Part shown: positions 1 to 6,272 of the stretch, one piece after another | Layout of the letters: each line of letters opens with the position of its first letter | Numbering within the stretch: the stretch's first letter is position 1 | From: Allobrachymonas sp. | GTDB lineage: Bacteria > Pseudomonadota > Gammaproteobacteria > Burkholderiales > Burkholderiaceae_C | Reading direction: 5' to 3' | Assembly (NCBI GenBank): GCA_012036375.1 | Contig: JAAUOI010000097.1 | Coordinates: 1 to 9,470, forward strand | Length of the DNA stretch: 9,470 bases | Notes under the pieces: model-generated | Told to the model about the DNA's origin: nothing | What the model saw: the letters and a program-made list of their open reading frames with translations, nothing else | Databases searched by the model: none | Position numbers and translations under genes: made by a program

Positions 1-87
1 GGGGTGAGGTTGGTGAATCCGTTCGTTTTCAACAAGGTAGCGCGAGTAGGTGTTATGCACGACCGAACCAGTATGGCTATAAACCAT
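1..87 (-). CDS. Probable continuation of the HEIGHH metallopeptidase gene in another frame, cut by the window edge
   Basis: An open frame runs from an ATG at 87 to the left edge without a stop, reading MVYSHTGSVVHNTYSRYL and onward. It overlaps the last codons of the metallopeptidase frame, which ends at the TAG at 77-79. Removing one base from the A triplet at 81-83 would join the two as NADG-YSHTGSVV. I therefore read it as the C-terminal continuation of that gene after a one-base frameshift, not as a separate gene. The inference rests only on the smooth join and the open frame over 29 codons, so a genuine stop at 77 is still possible. Confidence 0.4.
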   Translation of the reverse strand, partial: MVYSHTGSVVHNTYSRYLVENERIHQPHP

Positions 88-834
88 CGGCGTTCATTTT
101 CTCTACGTCGAAAATTTGCACAAAAGGAACAAGCTTGGTTTCAGCTAGACTAGCATAAACCTCTCCAGCAAAACGATGTGCCATATCTTCTTTCTCTCGG
201 CGTACTTTGCTGCCCCAATCTTTTTCGGGAGTCAACGCATGATCAACATGGTGACCTATTTCATGCAAAAAGTGCGGTAAAGAACGGTATTGCGAAGCGA
301 CTGATTTGACGGGCGAATAGTAATGTCGCGTTTGCCTAAAACAACCTCATGCCCATCATTCTTTAGACGCTCCAATTCTTTCGCGGCTTCTATATCGAGT
401 GACCTTGACCATGTATAGGGTTGAATAGTTTTTGCTTCCAAAATAACTGCGCTGCCACTCAGCTTGCCGAGATCAAACTCGTACAATGCCCTTCCCCAGA
501 CAGAGCGCAGTAGATCTTGTTTGCGTGTGGGTTGCCGCAACACAATGAAATCAAAGGCTTTTTTGAGTATCGGGCTTGATAAAGAAAGAAGGTGACATAG
601 ATCATCTATCGCGCAGGGATAAATCCAATTAGCGTTGCGTGGTGGCTCCACAAAAAAGAGCTGCTCTTTATTGCCTATTTGTCTGCGTACAGTGACGTAG
701 CTAGATAAGTTCTCCCAAAAACAGTGGGGGGTATGCCATGACTGCGGAATCACAAGACGATTGTCTTGACCATGCCCCTGTGCCTTGGTGCCAATTTTCC
801 GATTGCGCTTAGTTGGATTCCAGCCAGGTCGCAT
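77..834 (-). CDS. Putative zinc metallopeptidase with HEIGHH motif, frameshifted
   Basis: Two overlapping frames make one gene. The first starts with ATG at 834 and gives about 170 residues that I do not recognise. The second carries HEIGHHVDH around 244-270, a HExxHxxxH zinc-site pattern, followed about 20 residues later by KEDMAHRFAGEVYASL. A Glu/Ala-rich helix at that spacing resembles ImmA/IrrE-type peptidases, but the match is too thin for a firm family name. The first frame ends at TAG just past the HEIGHH codons, and the second has a stop at 347-349 upstream, so the frame must change between 269 and 346. One missing base near the AAA of the sense strand (331-333) would give GKTRHYYSPVKSVASQ and a smooth join. 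The start lies 2 bases after the pepP stop, suggesting co-transcription. G+C in sampled lines is about 45%, against about 60% in pepP, which suggests an acquired gene. No signal peptide or membrane segment is visible. Confidence 0.6.
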
Positions 835-836
835 AC

Positions 837-2233
837 TCAGGATTTCATGATGGCTTCAATTTCAGAAGCTGTGACTGCCACGTCGCGAGACATCAACTCA
901 CACCCCTTGCTATTGACCACCGCATCATCCTCAATCCGAATGCCGATGTTGTGGAATTTCTCAGGCACGCCTGCCGCTGGGCGGATGTAGATGCCGGGCT
1001 CGATGGTGAGCACCATGCCACCCTGCAGGATTCGGCTTGGGCGGTTTTTGATTTGTTCGCCGCTGAGCGGGTCTTTACGCTCTGTGGTTTTGTCGAGTTC
1101 TGTTAACTCGTTATAGCCTGCACAGTCGTGCACATCCATGCCGAGCCAGTGGCCGGTGCGGTGCATGTAGAAGGGGAAGTAGGCGCGTTTTTCGATCACG
1201 TCTTCTAAGCTTCCGTGTTTGTCGTGCGTGAGCAGGCCGCTATCGAGCATGCCTTGGGCGAGGACTTTGACGGCGGCTTCGTGGGGATCAATAAAGCGCA
1301 TGCCGGGTTTTGTGGCGGCCACCGCAGCTTCTTGCGCAGCGAGCACGATTTCATACATCTCGCGTTGCGGGGCGGTGAACTTTCCGTTGGCGGGGAAGGT
1401 GCGGGTGATGTCGCTCGCGTAGCCGTGTAGCTCGCAGCCAGCGTCGATCAAGGCGAGATCACCGCTCAAGATTTTGCGTCGCCGGCTTGGTAGTGAAGCA
1501 CGCAAGCGTTTGCGCCAGCGGCGACGATGCTGCCGTAGGCGGGGTATTCGCTGCCGTTTTTGCGAAATTCATGCAAGAGTTCGGCATCGAGGTGGTATTC
1601 GCGCAGGTCTTGGCCTTCGCGCAGCATGCGGGCAGAGAGTTGCATGGCGCGGATGTGCGCTTGTGCGCTGATTTGAGCAGCGGCTCGCATGATGTCGATT
1701 TCATGCGCGTCTTTGACGAGGCGCATTTCATCCAAGATGCTGCACAGATCGCGCTGATTCTCGGGGCAGAGTGCGCCATAGCGCACGCGGGCGCGAACGG
1801 CTTGCAGCCAAGTGGCGATTTGCCCCTCAAGGCCTGTGTGAATGGCGAAGGGATACCAAACGGTGGCGCGGTTTTCTAAGAGCTTGGGCAATTGGCTGGC
1901 GAGTTCGGTGTTGGCATGCGCCGCTTGTAAGCCAAGGAATTCAGGCGCAGCTTCGGGGCCGAGGCGATAGCCATCCCATATCTCGCGCTCCAAATCTTTG
2001 GGCTGGCAAAACAAAGTGCATGTGCCGTTGGATTCGATCAGTAGCGTAGCACCGGGCTCTTTGAAGCCGGTGAGGTAGTAGAAATAACTGTCGTGGCGAT
2101 AGAGGTAGCCGCTATCGCGGTTGCGAGAGCGCTCGGGCGCGGTGGGGATGATGGCTATTGAGTCTTTGCCGAGCTGGGCGGCGACGCGAGCGCGGCGCTG
2201 GGCGTAGATGGAGGCGTGGGCTACTGTTTTCAT
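837..2233 (-). CDS. pepP: Xaa-Pro aminopeptidase (aminopeptidase P, M24B), one-base frameshift
   Basis: Cytoplasmic dimetal peptidase that removes an N-terminal residue preceding proline. The reconstructed protein has 465 residues (E. coli PepP has 441), with the aminopeptidase P N-terminal domain up to about residue 170 and a pita-bread catalytic domain after it. All five metal ligands are visible: D264 (LIDAGCE), D275 (SDITRTFP), H362 (HRTGHWLGMDVHD), E412 (TIEPGIY) and E435 (IRIEDD), plus H247 in VLHYQ. The frame breaks between HYQAGDAKS-stop and KILSGDLALIDAG. Adding one T to the T4 run at 1472-1475 (plus strand) restores HYQAGDAKILSGDL, which has exactly the E. coli spacing from HY to GDL. 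I chose ATG 2233 because MKTVAHASIYAQRRARVAAQ begins as the family does; a GTG at 2287 would add 18 residues. It lies 110 bases downstream of murU, a common Burkholderiales neighbour, and upstream of the metallopeptidase gene. Confidence 0.93.
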
Positions 2234-2290
2234 AACGTGATTCTCGCTGGAAATGAGAGGTGGCGCGAGTTGTGAGGACTCAATCACTAC

Positions 2291-2325
2291 CTTGAAAATT
2301 GAAAATCAAATTTTCGATTTTCAAG
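2291..2325. repeat. Intergenic hairpin with arms of tandem TTGAAAAT units
   Basis: Arms 2291-2306 and 2310-2325 are reverse complements over 16 positions with a single mismatch (T against G, a possible wobble pair in one transcript), around a 3-base CAA loop. Each arm is itself a doubled A-rich unit (TTGAAAAT then TGAAAAT). It sits in the murU-pepP gap. No T run follows on either strand and the stem is A+T-rich, so it does not look like a standard intrinsic terminator. It could stabilise the murU 3' end, bind a protein, or be a small mobile repeat. Confidence 0.7.
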
Positions 2326-2355
2326 GGTGTATTCAAGGTGTATTCAAGGTGCATT
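2322..2355. repeat. Three tandem copies of an 11-12 bp unit at the murU 3' end
   Basis: The units are CAAGGGTGTATT (2322-2333), CAAGGTGTATT (2334-2344) and CAAGGTGCATT (2345-2355). The last copy encodes the final murU residues (LNAP) and the stop codon falls at the junction of copies 2 and 3. A further CAATT follows, which could be a decayed unit. The array looks like a small slippage duplication that may have moved the end of the gene. Confidence 0.75.
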
Positions 2356-3154
2356 CAATTGAGCCAAGCGTTCGGGCGTGCCTACATCTGTCCATTCGCC
2401 TTCGTAGAGCGATGCGGTTACCGCGCCAGCATCCATGCCCGCACGAAGCATAGGAGCGAGGGCGGCTTGGATGCCTTGAGGATTGCCGGGTGGGATATTG
2501 CACCAAGGTGCGGTGAAGAAGGCTTGTTTGTAGAGGGCGACGGTGCTGAAGGTGTAGAGAGCGTGGCCGGTTTCTTTGGGCAAGTTGAGCGCTTGGCCAT
2601 CTGAGGAAAGGCCGAAAATCGCCGCGTGGGTTGTGCGGCGGGTTGGGGACGAGCCAGAGGTGTGCCCAAGCGCTGCTGGCAGTGAAAGCTTCAAAAGCTG
2701 CGCGTCTGAACGCAAACTGCGGCATGAACACATCGCCAGCGACGACCCAAAACACATTCGCTAAATTAGGCAAGGCTCGCACAATGCCGCCCGCGGTTTC
2801 TAGTGCTGCGCCGAAATCACGGCCCTCATGAGAAAACTGGAGCTGCAAAGAAGAATTCATCAACTCCTGATTTAATAGCACTCCGCGCACATTTCTTGCC
2901 GGCAAATCCTTGTTTTTGCTTAAAAAATAGGTCTCAATCTGTTCCCCCAGCCAGGCGGTGTTGATGAGCTGCGAGGTGAAGCCTTGGCATGCAAGCGCCT
3001 CCATCGGCCACTGCATCAAAGGCTTGCCGCGCACTTGTAGTAAAGGTTTGGGCGCGCTGTCCGTCAAAGGCCGCATGCGCTCTCCTCGGCCTGCGGCCAA
3101 GATCATGGCCTGCGCGGGCGCGGCCGAGAAAGTGTCGTGAGTTTGATCTATCAT
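2344..3154 (-). CDS. murU: N-acetylmuramate 1-phosphate uridylyltransferase (MurU-type nucleotidyltransferase), one-base frameshift
   Basis: The family makes UDP-MurNAc from MurNAc-1-phosphate and UTP in peptidoglycan recycling, normally after the sugar kinase AmgK. The reconstructed protein has about 269 residues. It shows the nucleotide-binding signature AMILAAGRGERMRPLTD (residues 16-32), PKPLL, ETAGGI (119-124), the metal-binding D141 in VVAGDVF, PRGDFGL, and the C-terminal EGEWTDVGTPERLAQL. The frame changes right after PRGDF: the A4 run at 2615-2618 (plus strand) has one base too many, and removing it gives RGDF-GLSSDGQ. ATG 3154 adds 16 residues before the conserved MILAAG; neither it nor the internal ATG at 3106 has a clear Shine-Dalgarno, so the start is uncertain. 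Residues about 77-98 are encoded by a dispersed repeat and replace a short loop of the Pseudomonas protein as I recall it. The amgK gene, often adjacent, is absent: upstream lies a divergent SPFH gene. Confidence 0.88.
2864..2928 (-). repeat. Dispersed coding repeat, copy A (inside murU)
   Basis: Read on the murU sense strand, this 65 bp segment begins ATTTTTTAAGCAAAA and contains CCGGCAAGAAAT, TGCGCGGAGTGCTATTAAAT and GAG. It aligns without gaps to 9303-9367 at 54 of 65 positions (37 of 39 in the right-hand core), and to 8435-8487 at 41 of 53 positions. It is translated in frame and includes PARNVRGVLLNQE. The layout (AAAATC, a CTCTAGC-like part, a small hairpin, TGCTATYA) recalls a short repeat frequent in Comamonadaceae genomes; that link is from memory. 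Confidence 0.8.
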
Positions 3155-3196
3155 GTAATCGGGATAATTTTCAACACACCACACAAGGAGATCAGC
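3155..3196. promoter_or_regulatory. Short divergent intergenic region between murU and the SPFH gene
   Basis: Only 42 bases separate the two divergent starts, so any promoters must overlap each other or the coding ends. GATAAT at 3163-3168 is a fair -10 candidate for the plus-strand operon. The best upstream partner, TTGATC at 3143-3148, leaves a short 14-base spacer and lies inside the murU start region. No convincing minus-strand promoter for murU is visible. Treat the promoter assignment as weak. Confidence 0.3.
3185..3190 (+). promoter_or_regulatory. Shine-Dalgarno AAGGAG that fixes the SPFH gene start
   Basis: AAGGAG lies 6 bases before the ATG at 3197. It supports that start over the in-frame upstream ATG at 3137, which has no such site and would overlap murU. 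Confidence 0.8.
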
Positions 3197-4241
3197 ATGG
3201 CATTGATGGACTTTATCAAGAAGCAATTCATAGACATTATCCAGTGGACGGAGGACGGCGACGGCACGCTCGCTTGGCGCTTCCCAATGGCTGAGATGGA
3301 GATTCAAAACGGCGCCTCGCTCACTGTGCGCGAATCGCAGATGGCGGTGTTTGTCAATGAAGGCAAGGTGGCCGATGTATTTGGCCCGGGCATGTACAAG
3401 CTCAGCACGCAAACCTTGCCAGTGCTCACTTACCTCAAAAACTGGGACAAACTGTTTGAATCGCCCTTCAAAAGCGATGTGTATTTCTTCTCCACGCGCC
3501 AGCAGCTCGATGCGAAATGGGGCACGCCGCAGCCGATCACCGTGCGGGACAAAGATTTTGGCGCGGTGCGCTTGCGGGCGTTTGGCAACTATGCGTTTCG
3601 CATCGCTGATCCGAAGCTGTTTCACACCGAAATTTCCGGCACGCGCGATGTGTATCGTGCCGAAGAATTAGACGGCCAACTGCGCGGCTTGGTGTTGCAA
3701 CACATTAGCACTGCGATTGCCGCCAGCGGCATTCCATTCCTCGATTTGGCGGCAATCAGCATGGCTTTGCACAGGCGATGAGCGCGGCGCTCGCGCCGGA
3801 GTTTGCCAAGATTGGCCTCAAGCTCGACGCGATGACGGTGCAAAATGTCTCGCTGCCCGAAGAGCTGCAAAAATCCTCGATCAAAAAATCGGCATGGGCA
3901 TGGTCGGCAACGACATGGGCAAATTCATGCAATACCAAACGGCGCAGGCGATTCCGAAGTTTGCCGAGAATTCGGGCGGCGGCAGTGGCATTGCGGGCGA
4001 CGCGATGGGCATGGGCGCTGGCTTGGCGCTGGGGCAGGTGATGGCTCAGAATCTGCAAGCTGGTTTGGCTAATTCAGCGAATGCGGCAGGCGCTGCCGCA
4101 GCACAAGCCGCTACCGCTGTAGTCAAGCCCGATGATGTGATGGGCATGCTGGAAAAGCTCGGTGATTTGAAGGCCAAAGGCATCTTGACCGAGGAAGAGT
4201 TCAGCGCAAAGAAGGCCGAGCTACTGAAAAAGCTGGTTTGA
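3197..4241 (+). CDS. SPFH/band-7 domain protein with C-terminal SHOCT segment, two one-base frameshifts
   Basis: Reconstruction gives 348 residues. Residues 1-230 are an SPFH domain of the YdjI/virion-core-like type (MALMDFIKKQFIDIIQW, VRESQMAVFVNEGKVADVFGPG, then AIAASGIPFLDLAANQHGFAQAM and KIGLKLDAMTVQNVSLPEELQK). Residues 255-310 are a Gly/Ala-rich linker (GGGSGIAGDAMGMGAG), and 313-348 match the SHOCT pattern (LEKLGDLKAKGILTEEEFSAKKAELL). SPFH proteins form membrane-associated oligomers; the substrate here is unknown. Two breaks split the gene. A missing A in GGCAATCAG near 3754-3755 restores LAANQHG, and a missing A in the A5 run 3869-3873 restores ELQKILDQKIGMGM. Adding both makes the length divisible by three and connects the start to the stop at 4239-4241. 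It is the first gene of the plus-strand set, 129 bases before the DUF4178 gene. Confidence 0.88.
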
Positions 4242-4258
4242 AATCAGCAAGTCTTTGA

Positions 4259-4334
4259 ACACGGAAGTCACAGAAATTGCACGGAAAACACGGAGATTCT
4301 CTGTGGCTTCCGTGTGCTTTCGTGACTTCCGTGT
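4259..4334. repeat. Long intergenic hairpin with tandem CACGGAA units
   Basis: The outer arms 4259-4271 and 4322-4334 are perfect 13-bp reverse complements (ACACGGAAGTCAC). After a one-base bulge the stem continues as GAAA/TTTC (4273-4276 with 4318-4321), followed by imperfect inner pairing. The left arm holds four CACGGAA-like units beginning at 4260, 4269, 4280 and 4289; the right arm mirrors them as TTCCGTG units. It fills most of the SPFH-DUF4178 gap. No T run follows, so a standard terminator is not indicated. It may act as an mRNA-stabilising hairpin or be a mobile intergenic repeat. Confidence 0.85.
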
Positions 4335-4370
4335 ACAAGAAGCCTCTCAACACCCAACAAAATAAGTAGA

Positions 4371-5906
4371 GTGAGTAGCGAAACCTCAGTTCAACGCGCT
4401 TACCGCGCCGCTTGCCCGGGTTGTGGTGCGCCGGTCGAGTTTCGCTCGCTTGCGAGTACGCATGCGGTCTGCGGGTTTTGTCAGAGCACGATGGTGCGCG
4501 AAGGCGATGCCTTGAAGCGCATCGGCAAGATGAGCGAGGTGTTTGACGATTACTCGCCGCTGCAGCTCTTCTCGCAAGGCAAGTTCAACGGCGTGGGCTT
4601 CACCGTGGTGGGCCGTTTGCAATACAAATACCGTGAAGGCAGTTGGACGGAATGGCTTTGCGCATTGGACGATGGCACGAGCGCATCGCTCAGTGAAGAC
4701 AACGGCAGTTTTGTGTGGAGCCAAACGGCGAGCACAGCGCGCACATTGCCGCAGCCGCATCAATGGGTGATTGGCAACACCACGGCCATCAATGGCAAGG
4801 GCTACAGCGTTGCATCCATCCAAACCGTCTCGCTGATGGCCGCGCAGGGCGAATTGCCCAAACTGCCGCCGCTGGGTCAAGAATTTACTGTGGTCGAGCT
4901 AAGAAGTGACAGCGGCGATGTGATTTCGGTGGAGTATTCCAGCACGCCGCCCAGCCTGTCCAAGGGCGTGGCTATAGCGCTGGAGAATTTGCAGCTCACG
5001 GGTTTGCGTGATGTGGCCAACCAGACGGGCGCTGGCGGCAAAGAAGTCAAAGGCCGGCATTTCAACTGCCCCAACTGCGGCAGCCCGGTGGATGTGAAGC
5101 TACAGACGAGCCAGAGCATCACCTGCGGTAATTGCGCCAGCGTGATTGACCTTTCGCAAGGTATCGGCGGCGAGCTCAAGCATGCGATTCAAGATGAGCC
5201 GGTGCGCCCGCTGATTCCTCTGGGCAGTGTTGGCACGCTGCAAAGCAAGAGCTGGCAGGTGGTGGGCTTTCAGCATCGCTTGGGGCAAGAGGTCGGGGAA
5301 GACGATGAATCCTTTGGTTGGGATGAGTATTTGCTTTACAACCAAAAGGCGGGCTTTATCTTTTTGGTGGATGCAACCGATGGCTGGAGTATCGTCAAAC
5401 CCACCACCGGCGCTCCCGAGGTCAAGAGCAAATCCCAAGCCAAATACCAAGGCGCAGCCTACACGTTGCAATACGCCTACAAGGCCGAGACCACCTATGT
5501 GGCGGGCGAGTTTTATTGGCGCGTGGAGCGCGGGCAAAAGACCTACAACGAAGACTATGCAAACGGCAAGCTGCTGCTCGCGCGCGAGCAAAGCGCCAGC
5601 ACGGGCGGGCAGGAGGTGACCTGGTCGGTGGGCTCCAAGGTCGATGCGCAAACCGTGGTGCAGGCTTTCAAGCTCAAAGGCCAAGAGGATAAATTCAACC
5701 GCGATGTGACACCGCTGTCGTCAGGCGGCGATTCAGGCATGGGCATCCTGTCGTGGGTGATCTTGATTTTTATTTTGTTCGTCGTGTTTTCGATGATGAG
5801 CCGCTGCTCGCGCGACTGTGATCCGCGTGTGGAAAACTGCGCATCGGGCACACGCAGTGGCGGTGGCAGTTATGGTGGCTACAGCTCAGGCGGTGGGCAT
5901 AAGTAA
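4371..5906 (+). CDS. Zinc-ribbon DUF4178 protein with C-terminal membrane anchor
   Basis: This 511-residue protein is uninterrupted. Two zinc ribbons are visible: C15/C18 with C34/C37 (CPGCGAPVEF and VCGFCQS), and C233/C236 with C252/C255 (CPNCGSPVDV and TCGNCAS). Each precedes a DUF4178-like beta-rich region (about 60-200 and 285-430; note EGSWTEWLCALDDG and SFGWDEYLLYNQKAGFIFLVD), so the protein looks like an internal duplication of ribbon plus DUF4178. A single hydrophobic segment at 457-477 is followed by a short tail with three cysteines (479, 483, 490) and a Gly/Ser/Tyr-rich end. The bulk is probably cytoplasmic and tail-anchored. The biochemical role of DUF4178 is not known to me; the family tends to occur next to SPFH, DUF350 and SpeE-like genes, as here. 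The start is a GTG without a clear Shine-Dalgarno, chosen because the first ribbon begins at residue 15. Confidence 0.88.
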   Translation: MSSETSVQRAYRAACPGCGAPVEFRSLASTHAVCGFCQSTMVREGDALKRIGKMSEVFDDYSPLQLFSQGKFNGVGFTVVGRLQYKYREGSWTEWLCALDDGTSASLSEDNGSFVWSQTASTARTLPQPHQWVIGNTTAINGKGYSVASIQTVSLMAAQGELPKLPPLGQEFTVVELRSDSGDVISVEYSSTPPSLSKGVAIALENLQLTGLRDVANQTGAGGKEVKGRHFNCPNCGSPVDVKLQTSQSITCGNCASVIDLSQGIGGELKHAIQDEPVRPLIPLGSVGTLQSKSWQVVGFQHRLGQEVGEDDESFGWDEYLLYNQKAGFIFLVDATDGWSIVKPTTGAPEVKSKSQAKYQGAAYTLQYAYKAETTYVAGEFYWRVERGQKTYNEDYANGKLLLAREQSASTGGQEVTWSVGSKVDAQTVVQAFKLKGQEDKFNRDVTPLSSGGDSGMGILSWVILIFILFVVFSMMSRCSRDCDPRVENCASGTRSGGGSYGGYSSGGGHK

Positions 5907-5917
5907 TGGTTTTTTTG

Positions 5918-5923
5918 AAGGAG
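5918..5923 (+). promoter_or_regulatory. Shine-Dalgarno AAGGAG of the DUF350 gene
   Basis: AAGGAG lies 8 bases before the ATG at 5932. It identifies that ATG as the start, rather than the longer open frame that begins at 5818 inside the DUF4178 gene. Confidence 0.8.
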
Positions 5924-5931
5924 TAATTGAA

Positions 5932-6150
5932 ATGGTGGAATGGCTTAAACCCGGCGCGTTTGTCGGCTCAATTGTTTTCGCGTTGATCGGCGTGGTGATT
6001 TTTTGGCTCTGCTTCATCATCATCGACAAGATCACGCCCTATAACTTGTGGGAAGAGATTGTGGAAAAGCAAAATATCGCTTTGGGCATCGTGGTGGGAG
6101 CGATGTCGCTAGGCATCTCGATCATCGTTGCGGCGGCGGTGCATGGTTGA
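5932..6150 (+). CDS. DUF350 small membrane protein
   Basis: A 72-residue inner-membrane protein with two hydrophobic segments (about 10-31 and 49-70) joined by a polar loop containing DKITPYNLWEEIVEKQN, the DUF350 pattern. E. coli YjfL is about 130 residues with the unit doubled, so this is the single-unit form and probably works as an oligomer. Function is unproven; the family repeatedly sits beside polyamine-type and SPFH or PspA-related genes, which suggests an envelope role. It follows the DUF4178 gene after 25 bases, so the two are probably co-transcribed. Confidence 0.85.
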   Translation: MVEWLKPGAFVGSIVFALIGVVIFWLCFIIIDKITPYNLWEEIVEKQNIALGIVVGAMSLGISIIVAAAVHG

Positions 6151-6165
6151 CAAGGCAAGAACTAT

Positions 6166-6262
6166 GTAACGCGAAAAAGCGCGAAAAAGCTAACAAGAAA
6201 AGCGCTAAAAACAGCCATGAATTTTTCGCGCTTTTTGCGTCTTTTTGCGGTTTTCGCGTTAC
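6166..6262. repeat. Long intergenic hairpin with tandem GCGAAAAAGC units
   Basis: The outer arms GTAACGCGAAAA (6166-6177) and its perfect reverse complement (6251-6262) enclose further A- and T-rich units. On the left, two identical 10-mers GCGAAAAAGC lie at 6171-6180 and 6181-6190. On the right, CTTTTTGCGT and CTTTTTGCGG lie at 6231-6240 and 6241-6250, with TTTTTCGCG before them. It occupies 97 of the 122 bases between the DUF350 stop and the speE-like start. There is no T run after the hairpin. The architecture matches the hairpin after the SPFH gene although the unit sequence differs. Confidence 0.85.
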
Positions 6263-6272
6263 CTAGAACCGA

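Noticed and set aside
2234..2287. GTG start at 2287 for pepP
   Set aside because: It would add 18 residues outside the family pattern; ATG 2233 leads directly into the usual N terminus. The upstream site is not formally excluded.
2333..3625. A 430-codon minus-strand open frame covering murU and the SPFH start
   Set aside because: Its middle is true MurU, but its first part is antisense to the SPFH gene and its last part follows the wrong frame after the frameshift; the MurU C-terminal motifs are in the other frame.
3706..3736. ATTAGCACTGCG in the SPFH gene, resembling the reverse complement of the dispersed repeat
   Set aside because: Only about nine bases match, and the segment encodes the conserved HISTAIAASG of the SPFH family, so coincidence is likely.
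4259..4334. Reading the long hairpin as an intrinsic terminator
   Set aside because: No T run follows on either strand and the arms are imperfect long tandem units, unlike a compact G+C-rich terminator stem.
5100..5684. A 194-codon minus-strand frame antisense to the DUF4178 gene
   Set aside because: The sense frame carries clear zinc ribbons and family motifs; the antisense protein has no recognisable pattern and no start signal.
5818..6150. A 110-codon version of the DUF350 gene starting inside the DUF4178 gene
   Set aside because: The extra N terminus has no family similarity, and the AAGGAG at 5918-5923 points to the ATG at 5932.
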